DNA of 64,000 nt from NCBI RefSeq assembly GCF_900117455.1, contig NZ_FPHO01000002.1:620001-684000 (forward strand). The letters run 5' to 3'. The position numbers and the translations under genes are program-made. Below, piece by piece: positions 10,264-20,068 of this stretch. Under the pieces are notes generated by a model, which did no database searches, was not told the DNA's origin, and saw nothing but the letters and a program-made list of their open reading frames with translations. Source of the stretch: Hyphomicrobium sp. CS1GBMeth3 (GTDB lineage Bacteria > Pseudomonadota > Alphaproteobacteria > Rhizobiales > Hyphomicrobiaceae). Each line of letters opens with the position of its first letter. Position 1 is the stretch's first letter.

Positions 10264-11532
10264 TCAGGCCGGACGCTCCTCGCTCTCGGACCAGAGAAGG
10301 CCGCCACTCCAACGGGCGCGGACGATGATCGCGCCGACGAGACCGACCGCCGCCAGCGCCGCCATCGCGAGGTAGGCCTGGCTGCCGACCCGCGCGTAAA
10401 GCCAGCCTGAGGCCAGGGTCGAAATCCCCATGACGACTCCTGAGGCGACGCTGGCGTAGAGCGCCTGAGCGGTGCCTTGCGCGCTTTCCGGCACGGCGCG
10501 GGCGATAAAGTGCATCGCTGCGAGGTGAGAGCCGCCGTAGGTCAGGGTGTGCAGCATCTGCAACGGGATCAGCGCCGTGAGCGGCGGAGCAAGGCTCATC
10601 AGCGCCCAGCGCGCGATCGCGGCACCCGTCGCGGCGAGCATCAGCGTCACCGGTCCCCACCGACGGATCACGTTGCCGGAGTATGCGAAGAGCGCCACCT
10701 CACCAGCGATGGCGATGGCCCATAGCGTGCCAACCCACGCAGTCGAGATCCCCTGCGCGTGCCAGGAGAGCGCACCGAAGGTGTAGAACATGCCATGGGC
10801 GCCCTGCGCCGCGCCGACGGCGACCAGAAACGCGAGAAAGATCGGCGATCCGACGAGCTTCTGCGCTTCGCGGAGGCCGTATCCGCTAGGTGCTTTCCGT
10901 TCGGGACGCTCGGCCGGGTTTTCTCGGTAGCGATCCGGGCGAGCAGTTGCGCACTCGGGGAGCATCCAGCCGAAACCGGCCGTCACGATCACGCCAGCGA
11001 TGATGCAGCCGATCACGACGCCGGCGCCGACGTGGTCGATCAACCAGCCGCCGATAAAGCCGGCGACGACGAACGTAATCGAGCCCCAGAGCCGCATCCG
11101 CCCATAGTCCAGGCCATGAGTTCGCACGCCCGCCACCGCGATGGTCTCGGTCAGGGGCATGATGGTCGAGAAGGCGATGGCAAGCAGCATGGCAAAAAGC
11201 AGGATCAGCCAGAAACCCTGCAACTGCGAGAGCCCGACCGCGAGCACCACGGCCGTCCACGCCAGCACGTTGATCAGGGTTCTGTGGCTTCCCGTACGGT
11301 CGGCCAGCATGGCGATGGTCGGGGTGATGAAGATGCGCAAAAAGAGCGGCGCGGCGGTGACGATGGCAATCTCCACGGCGCTTAGCCCGCGCACGTCGAG
11401 CCAAACAGGCAGATACGGCAGATGCACGCCGAGGATCAGGAACAGCGCGCCATAGAAGAAACCCAGACGCAGACTGTAGGACGTGCGCGCGGCTGCGGCC
11501 GTTCTTGGTTTGTGATCCTGCACCTGCGCCAC
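10264..11532 (-). CDS. MFS transporter (MFS_1-like, HcaT/nucleoside-permease type)
   Basis: About 422 residues with around twelve hydrophobic helices. The first loop holds VHLPYLPVWLDVRGLS and the loop between helices 2 and 3 holds MLADRTGSHR, the MFS signature. Substrate cannot be inferred. The reading frame stays open to a TTG at 11622, but that TTG lies inside the T-tract of an intrinsic terminator read on the same strand. Translation should therefore begin further in; GTG at 11532 or 11523 is likely, just before the RTSYSLRLGFFYGALF helix. It converges with the epimerase gene, with directly abutting stops. Confidence 0.8.
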   Translation of the reverse strand: MAQVQDHKPRTAAAARTSYSLRLGFFYGALFLILGVHLPYLPVWLDVRGLSAVEIAIVTAAPLFLRIFITPTIAMLADRTGSHRTLINVLAWTAVVLAVGLSQLQGFWLILLFAMLLAIAFSTIMPLTETIAVAGVRTHGLDYGRMRLWGSITFVVAGFIGGWLIDHVGAGVVIGCIIAGVIVTAGFGWMLPECATARPDRYRENPAERPERKAPSGYGLREAQKLVGSPIFLAFLVAVGAAQGAHGMFYTFGALSWHAQGISTAWVGTLWAIAIAGEVALFAYSGNVIRRWGPVTLMLAATGAAIARWALMSLAPPLTALIPLQMLHTLTYGGSHLAAMHFIARAVPESAQGTAQALYASVASGVVMGISTLASGWLYARVGSQAYLAMAALAAVGLVGAIIVRARWSGGLLWSESEERPA

Positions 11533-11622
11533 CGACGCCGCCGCTCTCTGTCCTGCCCGTGCGCGGCGTTTAGCAGAGGTCTCGAAGGGGCGCGAGAGAC
11601 GCACTCTCAGCTTGCTACTCAA

Positions 11623-11927
11623 AAAGAAAAAACCGGCCCGGAGAACCCGGACCGGTTTTTACCGAGCGAACGGCGTCCCTGATCGCCGATCAGCTCCCCC
11701 CAAAAGTAGTAGTGTTGTGCGCTGCTCTATCGCCCCCCGACGTAGGCGCTGCACGAGGGGCAGAGTTGCAGAAGAGGGCAGTGGTGGCAATACGGAGGCG
11801 ACTTTGGGGCACCGCATTCAGAGGATGGCGATGCAAGGAAGCAACATGTCATAACCCGTCCGATTAACCCATTGGTTGACTGCTGTTTTGCGAGGCCCTT
11901 CCGGTCCCGTTGCGCCGTAAACGGATG
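11623..11927 (-). other. 305-bp intergenic region; possible structured RNA ending in a terminator
   Basis: No gene is convincing. CCCCAAAAGT near 11698-11707 can pair with ACTTTGGGG near 11801-11809. The enclosed arms (GTAGTG..GCTGCTCT with AGAGGGCAGTGG..CAATAC) can continue the pairing with interruptions, giving a long rod-like fold of about 110 bases. On the minus strand this would run directly into the terminator at 11626-11657. I could not match it to 4.5S, 6S or tmRNA signatures, so it is only a candidate non-coding RNA or the 3' tail of the thiD transcript. Confidence 0.3.
11626..11657 (-). terminator. intrinsic terminator, effective mainly on the minus strand
   Basis: AAACCGG..CCGG pairs with CCGG..CCGGTTT around a 5-base loop, one mismatch in the stem. 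The minus strand continues TTTTTTCTTTTT. The plus strand also gives five T, so it may work both ways. It closes minus-strand transcripts from thiD or from a small RNA upstream. Confidence 0.75.
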
Positions 11928-12752
11928 TTAGCGCCGCCGGCGGATGCCGTGCAGATGATCGACGGGCCCATTCCCCTTGCCGACAGCCAGCGTTTGGCCG
12001 CCCTTGATGGCAATCCAAACGTAGTCCTTGGCGGCCCCCACTGCGCTTGGCAGCGAGTCCCCCTCAGCGAGGCGCGCGGCGATGGCAGCTGCCAGCGTGC
12101 AGCCGGTGCCGTGCGTGGCGCGCGTTGCGATGCGCGGCGCGGAGAAGCGCAACGATCCTGATTGCAGAACGAGGATGTCTGTGGCCTCCGGCCCCTCCCC
12201 GTGCCCATCCTTCATCAACACCGCCTCGGGTCCGAGCGCCAGCAAGCGGCGGCCTTGCGCCTCCATCTCGTCGGCCGAGGTTGCGATCTCCTCGTCCAGC
12301 AGGCGGGCGGCCTCGCGCAAGTTCGGCGTGACGACTGTTGCCCGCGGGAAAAGGCGCGTGCGGACCGCGTCTATGGCGTCGGGCGCGAGCAGCACGTCGC
12401 CGCTGGTTGCAACCATGACCGGATCGACAACGAGCGGCACACCTCGGAAGGCTGACAACCCGTTGACCACAGTGTCGACGGTCGCCGTGTCGGCGAGCAT
12501 GCCCGTCTTGATGGCACCGACCGCGAGATCCGAGGCGATCGACGTCATCTGCGCGGCGATGATGGCCGGCGGCAGCGTCAGCACGTCCTGCACGCCCTGT
12601 GTGTTCTGGGCCGTGATGGCGGTGAGAACCGACGCGCCATAGACGCCGAGCGCCGTGAACGTCTTGATGTCGGCCTGGATGCCGGCGCCGCCCGAGCTAT
12701 CGGAGCCGGCGATGGTGAGCGCAATCGGCGTGGCGTTCGGCGCGGCGGCCAA
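11928..12752 (-). CDS. thiD: bifunctional hydroxymethylpyrimidine kinase / phosphomethylpyrimidine kinase ThiD
   Basis: 274 residues. ThiD phosphorylates HMP and HMP-P in thiamine synthesis. The ribokinase-fold landmarks are TIAGSDSSGGAGIQADIKTF at the N-terminus, VDPVMVATSG in the middle and the ATHGTGCTLAAAIAA anion hole/catalytic loop near the C-terminus. It begins with TTG at 12752; a strong GGGAGGA seven bases upstream supports this unusual start, and no in-frame ATG competes. Only three bases separate it from the ccdA stop, so the two are coupled. Confidence 0.92.
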   Translation of the reverse strand: MAAAPNATPIALTIAGSDSSGGAGIQADIKTFTALGVYGASVLTAITAQNTQGVQDVLTLPPAIIAAQMTSIASDLAVGAIKTGMLADTATVDTVVNGLSAFRGVPLVVDPVMVATSGDVLLAPDAIDAVRTRLFPRATVVTPNLREAARLLDEEIATSADEMEAQGRRLLALGPEAVLMKDGHGEGPEATDILVLQSGSLRFSAPRIATRATHGTGCTLAAAIAARLAEGDSLPSAVGAAKDYVWIAIKGGQTLAVGKGNGPVDHLHGIRRRR

Positions 12753-12755
12753 GGC

Positions 12756-13568
12756 TCATCCTCCCGGCGTGAAATCGCGCAGGTCGTTCTGCAGCCTTTC
12801 AGGCGTCAGCGTTTCCTCGATGCGCGCGAGGCCCGGGAAGGTCTCGATCAGCCACTGCCCGAGCGCCTGGATGGAGAACCAGTCGAAGACGTTGAGGAAG
12901 GCGATTCCGGTCAGCACGAGAAGCACGCCCATGATCTTCTCCATCGTCACCAGGTGACGCCGGAAGCGCTGCAGGAAGGACAGGAACGGCCGGATCGCGA
13001 CTGCCGCCAACACGAACGGAATGCCGAGCCCCAGCGAATAGACCGCGAGCAGGCGTACGCCCGCGCCGAGGCTCGCCTCATTGGCGGCGAGCGCGAGCAC
13101 GGTCGCCAGGATCGGGCCGATGCACGGTGTCCAGCCGAACGCGAAGGCGAGCCCCATGATGTAGGCGCCGAGGAAGCTCGCGCCTTCGTTGCCGTGGTGG
13201 TAGCGCTTCTCGCTCATCAGGAACGGGATGCGCAACAGGCCGAGGAAGTGCAGGCCGAACAGAATGATCACGATGCCGGCCGCGATCGAGAGCTCGGCGC
13301 GCCAGGTCTGGATGAACTGGCCTACGAGGGATGCGCTGGCACCGAGGGCAATGAACACCGTCGTGAAGCCGAGCACGAAGAAGACTGACGCCAACACGAC
13401 GCGGCGCCAGACTTTTCGCTCGAGGCCCTTCTCGTGCGACAGCTCCTCGAAGGTTGTACCGCCGAGGTAACCTAGATAGGGCGGCACGAGCGGCAGCACG
13501 CATGGCGACAGGAAGCTCACGAGCCCCGCGAGCGCCACGCCGAGATAGAGATGGGCTTCGGCGAACAC
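12756..13568 (-). CDS. ccdA: CcdA-family cytochrome c biogenesis / thiol-disulfide interchange membrane protein
   Basis: 270 residues, six or so membrane helices. The first helix carries SFLSPCVLPLVPPYLGYLGG and a later one GWTPCIGPILATVLALA, the two conserved cysteine-proline motifs that shuttle electrons from cytoplasmic thioredoxin to the periplasm. This serves haem ligation in cytochrome c or other periplasmic thiol proteins. GTG start at 13568 with AAGGAG upstream. It lies 9 bases after pgk and directly before thiD in the same direction. Confidence 0.9.
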   Translation of the reverse strand: MFAEAHLYLGVALAGLVSFLSPCVLPLVPPYLGYLGGTTFEELSHEKGLERKVWRRVVLASVFFVLGFTTVFIALGASASLVGQFIQTWRAELSIAAGIVIILFGLHFLGLLRIPFLMSEKRYHHGNEGASFLGAYIMGLAFAFGWTPCIGPILATVLALAANEASLGAGVRLLAVYSLGLGIPFVLAAVAIRPFLSFLQRFRRHLVTMEKIMGVLLVLTGIAFLNVFDWFSIQALGQWLIETFPGLARIEETLTPERLQNDLRDFTPGG

Positions 13569-13577
13569 ATTCGCTCC

Positions 13578-14777
13578 TTATCGCGTGAGCGCAGCGACGC
13601 CGGGAAGCTCGCGGCCTTCGAGCCACTCGAGGAAGGCGCCGCCGGCGCTCGATACGTAGGTGAAATCGCCCGTGACGCCGGCCGAGTTGAGAGCCGCCAC
13701 CGTATCACCGCCGCCTGCCACGGAGACCAGGTTGCCCGCCTTGGTGCGCTCCGCGGCAGCGCGGGCGAGCGCGAACGTGCCCTCGCCGAAGGGGGCGATC
13801 TCGAAGGCGCCGAGCGGGCCATTCCACAGCAGCGTCTCGCAGCGCGACAGAACGTCGACGTAGTGCGCGACTGTCTTCGGGCCCACGTCAAGGATCATCT
13901 GATCGGACGGCACATCGATTGTCAGCACGGTGCGCGACGGCGCGCCGGGCTCGAAGCGCTCGGCCACAACCAGATCCTGCGGCAACACGATCTCGCAGCT
14001 CCGCGACTTTGCCGCGTGCATGATCTCGTGCACGGTATCGAGCAGGTCCGGCTCGGCGAGGGACTTGCCGATCTCGACGCCGCCCGCGAGCAGGAACGTG
14101 TTGGCCATGCCGCCGCCGATGATCAGCTTGTCGACCTTGGCGGAGAGATTGGTCAGGACTGGGATCTTGGTCGAGACCTTGGCGCCGCCGACGACGGCTG
14201 CCACCGGCCGCCTCGGCTCCTCGAGCGCGGTGCGCAGCGCGTTGATCTCTTCCGTCATCAGCGGTCCGGCGTAGGCCGGCAGCAGGCGCGCGATCCCCTC
14301 TGTCGTCGCATGAGCGCGATGGGCCGCCGAGAACGCGTCATTGACGAAGATGTCGCCCAGCCTGGCGATTGCCTTGGCGAGCTCAGGATCGTTCTTCTCC
14401 TCGCCCTTATGAAAGCGCGTATTCTCGAGTACGATGACGCCGCCCTCGGGAAGCGACGCAACGGCTTTTTCCGCCGGCTCTCCAATGCAATCGGGCGCAA
14501 ACGCCACCGGCAGACCGGCGAGCTTGCCGAGCGCATCGGCGATCGGGGCTAGGGAGTTCTCAGTGTCGGGTCCGTTCTTCGGGCGGCCGAAGTGCGAGAG
14601 CACAATGACGCGCGCGCCGCGGCTCGCGAGATCCTTGAGGCCGGGGACGACACGCTCGAGCCGCGTGGCATCCGTCACGGTGCCGTTCTTGGCGGGCACG
14701 TTGAGATCGGCGCGCACGAGCACGCGCTTGCCTTTGAGATCGAGGCCGTCCGTCGTCTTCAGCTTGTCGAGGTTCAT
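13578..14777 (-). CDS. pgk: phosphoglycerate kinase
   Basis: 399 residues, normal length. It moves a phosphate between 1,3-bisphosphoglycerate and ADP. Landmarks are [26 protein letters not shown], the hinge region and the C-terminal [13 protein letters not shown] with [19 protein letters not shown] at 14777 follows GAAGGA. The usual alphaproteobacterial order is tkt-gap-pgk; here pgk follows tkt with only 97 non-coding bases, so gap is missing from its usual place. Confidence 0.97.
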   Translation of the reverse strand: MNLDKLKTTDGLDLKGKRVLVRADLNVPAKNGTVTDATRLERVVPGLKDLASRGARVIVLSHFGRPKNGPDTENSLAPIADALGKLAGLPVAFAPDCIGEPAEKAVASLPEGGVIVLENTRFHKGEEKNDPELAKAIARLGDIFVNDAFSAAHRAHATTEGIARLLPAYAGPLMTEEINALRTALEEPRRPVAAVVGGAKVSTKIPVLTNLSAKVDKLIIGGGMANTFLLAGGVEIGKSLAEPDLLDTVHEIMHAAKSRSCEIVLPQDLVVAERFEPGAPSRTVLTIDVPSDQMILDVGPKTVAHYVDVLSRCETLLWNGPLGAFEIAPFGEGTFALARAAAERTKAGNLVSVAGGGDTVAALNSAGVTGDFTYVSSAGGAFLEWLEGRELPGVAALTR

Positions 14778-14874
14778 GCCATCCTTCCGATCGAGATCGA
14801 TGCGCTCCGTTCGCCCCCTTCGACGGAGAACGGGTCCGCGCTGCCGCGGGCCCGGAGATGCCTCTGTCTCTAGC

Positions 14875-16896
14875 TCAGCTCTTGGCCGACACCACGGCAC
14901 GGGCGGCGTCGGCCACCTTGGCGGCCGTCAGGCCGAAGTGCTCGAACACCTTGGTGCCCGGTGCCGAGACGCCGAAGTCCGACAGGCCGATGAACTGATC
15001 GCCCGGACGCAGCCATTCGTACCAGCCTTGAGCGACGCCGGCTTCTACCGCAATGCGCGGCGCTTCGCCGAGGACCTCGTCACGATAGGGCGCAGGCTGG
15101 GCGCGGAACAGCTCGAACGACGGCATCGAGACGACCGTCGCGTGGATCCCCTCTTTCGCCAGCGCCGCGGCCGCTTCTGCGATGAGCCCGACCTCGGAGC
15201 CGGTCGCGATCAACGTCACGTCGCGCTTCTTCTCTCCGCCGCTCGCGATGTAGCCGCCCTTCTCGGTGGCGTTCTCTGCGGGCGTTCCGACGCGCAGCAC
15301 CGTCGGCACCGCCTGGCGCGACAGCGCGAGGATGGTCGGGCGCGTCGGATTGGACAGCGCGATCTCCCAGGCTTCTGCCGTCTCCAGCGCGTCGGCGGGG
15401 CGGATCACTGCAAGGTTCGGGATGGCACGCAGCGAAGCCAGATGCTCGATCGGCTGATGCGTCGGGCCGTCCTCGCCGAGGCCGATGCTATCGTGCGTCA
15501 TCACGTAGACGACGCGCTGGTGCATCAGCGCCGACAGGCGGATCGACGGGCGGCAGTAATCCGTGAAGACGAGGAACGTGGCGCCGTACGGGATGAAACC
15601 GCCGTGCAGCGCGATGCCGTTCATGGCGGCGGCCATGCCGTGCTCGCGCACGCCGTAATGGATGTAGTCGCCGGCGAAGTCCCCCGGTGAGACGGCCTTG
15701 TGATGCTTCGTGCGCGTGCCGTTGGACGGTGTGAGGTCGGCCGAGCCGCCGAGCAGCTCCGGTACGGCCGGCACCAGATGCTCGAGCGTCAACTGCGACC
15801 AGACGCGGGTGGCGCGCTTGGCAGTATCGGCCACGAACTGCGTCTTGGCGGCGGCGATGGCATCCGCGATGGTTTTCGTGCGCGAGGATGCGACGGGTGC
15901 TTCGAAAGCGGCCTTCGCCGCATCGGGCGCCTTGGCGAGGCGCTGCTTCCAGGCGGCGCTTTCGGCCTTGCCCTTGGCGCCCAGCGCGCGCCAAGCGTCA
16001 AGGATGGGCGACGGGATTTCGAACGGCGCCGCGCTCCAGCCAAGCTTCTCGCGCGTGCCCTTGATCTCCTCGACGCCGAGCGGCTCGCCGTGCGTGGAGG
16101 CTTTTCCGGCCTTCGTCGGCGCGCCGTAGCCGATCACGGTCTTGCAGGCGATGAGCCAGGGCGCGGACTGATCGGCGCGGGCGGTCTTCAACGCGGCCGA
16201 TATCGCCTCCGGATCGTGACCGTCGATGGCGATCGTATTCCAGCCTGCGGCCTTGAAGCGCGCGACCTGGTCGTCGGACATGGCGAGGCTCGTCGGGCCG
16301 TCGATGGAGATCGAGTTGTCGTCCCAGAGCACGATGAGCTTGCCGAGCTTCAGGTGGCCGGCGAGCGAGATGGCTTCGTGGCTGATGCCTTCCATCAGGC
16401 AGCCGTCGCCGGCCAGGCAGTAGGTGTGATGGCTGACGAGGTCGTCGCCGAGGCGCGCATTCAGCAAACGCTCGGCCAGAGCCATGCCGACGGCGTTGCC
16501 GATCCCCTGCCCCAGCGGGCCGGTCGTGGTCTCGATGCCGGGCGCGTAGCCGTACTCGGGGTGGCCAGCCGTCTTGGAGCCGAGCTGGCGGAAGTTCTCG
16601 AGCTGGCCGATCTCCATCTCCGGATAGCCGGTGAGATAGAGCAGCGAATAGAGCAGCATGGAGCCGTGGCCGGCAGACAGCACGAACCGGTCGCGGTCGG
16701 GCCAGGCCGGGTCCGTCGGATCGAAGCGCAGGGCTTCCGAAAAAAGCACGGTCGCCACGTCCGCCATGCCCATCGGCATGCCTGGATGACCGGAATTGGC
16801 TTTCTGTACGGCGTCCATCGCAAGGGCGCGGATCGCGTTAGCCATATCCCGGATGCCGACCGTCGCCACCGGCGTTTTTTCCTGCACTTCGCCCAT
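14875..16896 (-). CDS. tkt: transketolase
   Basis: 673 residues. A thiamine-diphosphate enzyme moving two-carbon units in the pentose phosphate and Calvin-type pathways. The N-terminal [16 protein letters not shown], the ThDP motif around [13 protein letters not shown]...[11 protein letters not shown] and the C-terminal [19 protein letters not shown] are intact. ATG at 16896 is preceded by GGAAGGA; an ATG 24 bases further upstream is possible. Confidence 0.97.
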   Translation of the reverse strand: MGEVQEKTPVATVGIRDMANAIRALAMDAVQKANSGHPGMPMGMADVATVLFSEALRFDPTDPAWPDRDRFVLSAGHGSMLLYSLLYLTGYPEMEIGQLENFRQLGSKTAGHPEYGYAPGIETTTGPLGQGIGNAVGMALAERLLNARLGDDLVSHHTYCLAGDGCLMEGISHEAISLAGHLKLGKLIVLWDDNSISIDGPTSLAMSDDQVARFKAAGWNTIAIDGHDPEAISAALKTARADQSAPWLIACKTVIGYGAPTKAGKASTHGEPLGVEEIKGTREKLGWSAAPFEIPSPILDAWRALGAKGKAESAAWKQRLAKAPDAAKAAFEAPVASSRTKTIADAIAAAKTQFVADTAKRATRVWSQLTLEHLVPAVPELLGGSADLTPSNGTRTKHHKAVSPGDFAGDYIHYGVREHGMAAAMNGIALHGGFIPYGATFLVFTDYCRPSIRLSALMHQRVVYVMTHDSIGLGEDGPTHQPIEHLASLRAIPNLAVIRPADALETAEAWEIALSNPTRPTILALSRQAVPTVLRVGTPAENATEKGGYIASGGEKKRDVTLIATGSEVGLIAEAAAALAKEGIHATVVSMPSFELFRAQPAPYRDEVLGEAPRIAVEAGVAQGWYEWLRPGDQFIGLSDFGVSAPGTKVFEHFGLTAAKVADAARAVVSAKS

Positions 16897-17180
16897 TCCC
16901 GGTCCTTCCCGCGCTTTCAATCGTGGCGCACATTTAACGGTGCGGGGGCGCGGCGTCTACCGCCGAGGCCATCGTGCGGAAAACCCCTTGTGCACCGCAA
17001 AATGTCGCGCGGCAGATCTGGCCAGGAGCGCCCTGCGTATGGACCCCATAGCCGGCAGGACGGGCGGCTCGGGTCGGCGTTGCATGCCGTCGCTGGGATT
17101 GGCAGCGAGGTTCAGCTATGCTTCGTGTTCTCGAAGAGGGCCGCTCAGGTCGGCCTCTCGCGGTAAAATCTCCGAGGACG

Positions 17181-17714
17181 ATGGCTGATCTTCTGCAGCG
17201 GGTCGCAGCAAACGGCGACGTGGAGGCCTTCAGGGCGCTCTTCGATACGTACGCGCCGCGCGTCAAATCCTACATGCTGCGCCAAGGCGCAGACGCTGCG
17301 ACAGCGGAAGAGCTGGCGCAGGAGACGCTGCTTGCCGTCTGGCGGAAGGCAGGGCTCTATTCCAACGATAAGGGCAGCGCGTCGACGTGGATCTTCACTA
17401 TCGCGCGCAACTTGCGCATCGACCGGCTGCGCAGAGAGGTGGCCTGGCAGCCGCTGCCGGAGAACAACGACGAGCGTCCCTCCGAGGACCCAGCGCCCGA
17501 TGAGGAGCTTTCGGAGCGAGAGCGCGCCGCGCGTGTGCGCGCCGTGCTGGCCGAATTGCCGCCGGACCAATCCGAAGTGGTGAAATTGGCGTTTATCGAA
17601 GGTCTGTCGCATAGCGAGATCGCGACGCGCCTGAGCTTGCCACTGGGCACCGTCAAATCGCGCATGCGGCTTGCCTACCAGAAGGTACGCGATGCGCTCG
17701 AGGATTTGAGATAG
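17181..17714 (+). CDS. rpoE: ECF RNA polymerase sigma factor, RpoE/ChrR-associated group
   Basis: 177 residues. Region 2 (FRALFDTYAPRVKSYMLRQG to TIARNLRIDRLRRE) and region 4 (LAELPPDQSEVVKLAFIEGLSHSEIA) are both clear. It resembles the Rhodobacter RpoE family, which answers singlet oxygen and related oxidants. The next gene is its ChrR-type anti-sigma factor, with start and stop abutting (TAGATG). ATG at 17181 follows GAGGAC; an ATG at 17118 would add 21 residues. I did not find a clear self-recognition promoter in the 284 bases upstream. Confidence 0.9.
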   Translation: MADLLQRVAANGDVEAFRALFDTYAPRVKSYMLRQGADAATAEELAQETLLAVWRKAGLYSNDKGSASTWIFTIARNLRIDRLRREVAWQPLPENNDERPSEDPAPDEELSERERAARVRAVLAELPPDQSEVVKLAFIEGLSHSEIATRLSLPLGTVKSRMRLAYQKVRDALEDLR

Positions 17715-18368
17715 ATGGAGAAGACGATCACGCATCACCCGGACGTGGCAACGCTGATGTGCTGCTCGGCAGGCAGCCAGCCCGAAGCGTGTGCCGCTGT
17801 GATTGCGTCGCATCTGGCCGTGTGTTCGCAGTGCCGCGCCGAGGTTCGCCGGATGCAGAAGATCGGCGTGGCGCTGTTCGATACGCTGGAACCCGAATGT
17901 TTGGCCGCTCCCCCTCCGATCGTGTCTATGAGGGCCGCCGAAGCGGACAATCCTGACAAGAAAGAGCCCTGCGTGATCAGCGCGGGCGAGATCCCACAGT
18001 TTCTCGTCTCCTGCGTCGGGCCGTGTCTCGACAAGATGTCGTGGGATCCGGTCGGGCGCGGTGTCTGGACGCACGCGATTGCGCTCTCGCCGGGCGCTTG
18101 CGGCGATCTACGCCTGCTGAAAGTCGAACCGGGTGCCGAGCTCCCCGAACATGACCATCCGGGATGGGAGCTGACGCTCATCCTTCGCGGAAGCTATACC
18201 GACGAGCTTGGGACGTTCCGACCCGGAGACGTCGCGGATCTCGACGCGGAGGTAAAGCATCGCCCCGTGGCCTGTCCGAAGGACGGTTGCATCTGCCTGA
18301 TGGCGAGCGAGCACAAGCTGTCATTGTTCGAGCGCGTCGACCACGCGAGGTCGGCCGGCGACCGCTAG
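17715..18368 (+). CDS. chrR: ChrR-type zinc anti-sigma factor with C-terminal cupin
   Basis: 217 residues. The N-terminal ZAS domain has His8, His33, Cys37 and Cys40 at the positions of the zinc ligands of Rhodobacter ChrR. The C-terminal cupin (about 90-205) has His146, His148, Glu152 and His182, in spacing like the second ChrR zinc site. It would hold the upstream sigma factor inactive until an oxidant signal releases it. Its last bases overlap the stop of the converging kdsA gene by four. Confidence 0.9.
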   Translation: MEKTITHHPDVATLMCCSAGSQPEACAAVIASHLAVCSQCRAEVRRMQKIGVALFDTLEPECLAAPPPIVSMRAAEADNPDKKEPCVISAGEIPQFLVSCVGPCLDKMSWDPVGRGVWTHAIALSPGACGDLRLLKVEPGAELPEHDHPGWELTLILRGSYTDELGTFRPGDVADLDAEVKHRPVACPKDGCICLMASEHKLSLFERVDHARSAGDR

Positions 18369-19222
18369 AGCGCAGAGCGCTCCTTCGTCAGGGCATCGAG
18401 CGCCATCAACTCGCGCATCAGCGGCTCGAAATTTTTCAAGGGCATCATGTTGGGACCATCGGATGGCGCCGTGTCGGGGGCTTCGTGCGTCTCGATGAAA
18501 AGGCCGGCCACTCCGACTGCGACCGCGGCGCGTGCCAACACCGGCACGAAACGACGATCTCCGCCCGAGCTTCCACCGAGGCCGCCCGGCTGCTGCACGG
18601 CGTGGGTGGCGTCGAAAATCACGGGCGCGCCGGTCTCCGCCATCTGCGGCAGGCCCCGCATGTCGACAACGAGCGTGTTATAGCCGAACGACGAGCCGCG
18701 CTCGGTCAGAAGCACGTTCGGATTGCCGGAGCCCACGACCTTGGCGACGACATTTTTCATGTCCCACGGCGCGAGGAACTGGCCCTTCTTGACCTTCACC
18801 ACCCGCCCGGTCTCGGCAGCGGCGACGAGCAGATCCGTTTGGCGGCAGAGGAAGGCCGGGATCTGCAGCACGTCGGCGACGGGGGCCACGGCGGCGCACT
18901 GGGCCGGCTCGTGCACGTCGGTGACGACCGGGAGCCCGAGGCTTTCGCGGATCTCAGCAAAGACGGGGATTGCCGCCTCGAGCCCGATGCCGCGCTTGCC
19001 CCCGAGGGACGTGCGATTTGCCTTGTCGAAGGACGACTTGTAGACCAGCCCGAACCCCAGCCGCCCGGCGATCTCCTTGAGCGCGCCCGCCATTTCGAGG
19101 GCGTGGGCGCGGCTTTCCATCTGACAGGGGCCGGCGAACACGACGATGGGCGCGTCGTTGGCGACAGTGTGGCCGCCGATGGCGACGCGCGGGTTCGGTT
19201 TCATGGCATCGAACTGGGTCAT
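18365..19222 (-). CDS. kdsA: 3-deoxy-8-phosphooctulonate synthase (KDO-8-P synthase)
   Basis: 285 residues. KdsA condenses phosphoenolpyruvate with arabinose 5-phosphate on the way to the KDO of LPS inner core. Landmarks are FAGPCQMESRAHALEMA, YKSSFDKANRTS, LPVVTDVHEP, DVLQIPAFLCRQTDLL and DATHAVQQPGG. The cysteine near the N-terminus within AGPC is shared by both metal-dependent and independent types. The start at 19222 is the first ATG in front of the conserved core; ATG at 19204 is an alternative. Confidence 0.95.
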   Translation of the reverse strand: MTQFDAMKPNPRVAIGGHTVANDAPIVVFAGPCQMESRAHALEMAGALKEIAGRLGFGLVYKSSFDKANRTSLGGKRGIGLEAAIPVFAEIRESLGLPVVTDVHEPAQCAAVAPVADVLQIPAFLCRQTDLLVAAAETGRVVKVKKGQFLAPWDMKNVVAKVVGSGNPNVLLTERGSSFGYNTLVVDMRGLPQMAETGAPVIFDATHAVQQPGGLGGSSGGDRRFVPVLARAAVAVGVAGLFIETHEAPDTAPSDGPNMMPLKNFEPLMRELMALDALTKERSAL

Positions 19223-19431
19223 GGCGGCGGTTATAGTGAATTTTGGCGCCAGGAGCGAGGCCCCGAGCCTGCTTCCGCACAGCCGATCTGGGCGGGCTAC
19301 CATGCGGGTCGGGGGCGCTCGAAGCTTGCTGCTTCTTATTTTGTCGCAAGCTTGACGCTTGCTCCGGGGGTTTCTACACCCACATCTGGCTATTTCCGGC
19401 ACTTCCGCCGCACCGAGAGGCCGCCCTTCCC

Positions 19432-20046
19432 ATGCTCGTTCTGATCGATAACTACGACAGCTTCACATACAATCTCGTGCATTTTCTGGGCGAGCTCGGC
19501 ACCACGAGCGAGGTGATCCGCAATGACAAGGTCACGGCCGACGAAGTCATCGCCATGAAGCCGAAGGCGATCGTGCTCTCGCCGGGCCCCTGCACGCCCA
19601 ACGAAGCCGGCGTCTGCCTCGATCTCATCGCCAAGGCCGGGTCCAAGATCCCGCTGCTCGGCGTCTGCCTCGGCCACCAGGCCATCGGGCAGGCCTACGG
19701 CGGCAAGGTGATCCGCGCGCCGGAGCCCATGCACGGCAAGCTCTCGACCATCACGCATTCGGACACCGGCGTCTTCAAGGGCCTGCCGCCGCGCATCGAG
19801 GTGACGCGCTATCACTCGCTGATCGTCGAGCGTTCGAGCCTGCCCGACTGCCTCGAGGTCAACGCCCAGACCGAGGACGGCATCATCATGGGGCTCATGC
19901 ACAAGACGCATCCCGTGCACGGCGTGCAGTTCCACCCGGAAAGCATCGCCTCCGAGCAGGGGCACGCGCTGCTTGCGAACTTCCTCGACATCGCGGGCCT
20001 CTCGCCGCGCCGGCGCAACGCGCCGCGTCCGCGCGACGCGGCGTGA
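19432..20046 (+). CDS. trpG: anthranilate synthase component II / aminodeoxychorismate glutaminase (TrpG/PabA)
   Basis: 204 residues, class I glutamine amidotransferase. The catalytic triad is Cys79 ([17 protein letters not shown]), His169 and Glu171 (GVQFHPESI). It supplies ammonia to TrpE, or PabB, for anthranilate or aminodeoxychorismate formation. No trpE is in the window. trpD and trpC follow directly, so a tryptophan role is clear, with possible dual folate use as in other bacteria. The Ala/Arg-rich tail after LANFLDIAG is not conserved. Confidence 0.93.
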   Translation: MLVLIDNYDSFTYNLVHFLGELGTTSEVIRNDKVTADEVIAMKPKAIVLSPGPCTPNEAGVCLDLIAKAGSKIPLLGVCLGHQAIGQAYGGKVIRAPEPMHGKLSTITHSDTGVFKGLPPRIEVTRYHSLIVERSSLPDCLEVNAQTEDGIIMGLMHKTHPVHGVQFHPESIASEQGHALLANFLDIAGLSPRRRNAPRPRDAA

Positions 20047-20068
20047 TCATCGGGAGGCGCGGGGGAGC

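Noticed and set aside
15700..17166. 488-codon plus-strand frame opposite tkt
   Set aside because: Antisense shadow of transketolase with Arg/Gly-rich composition.
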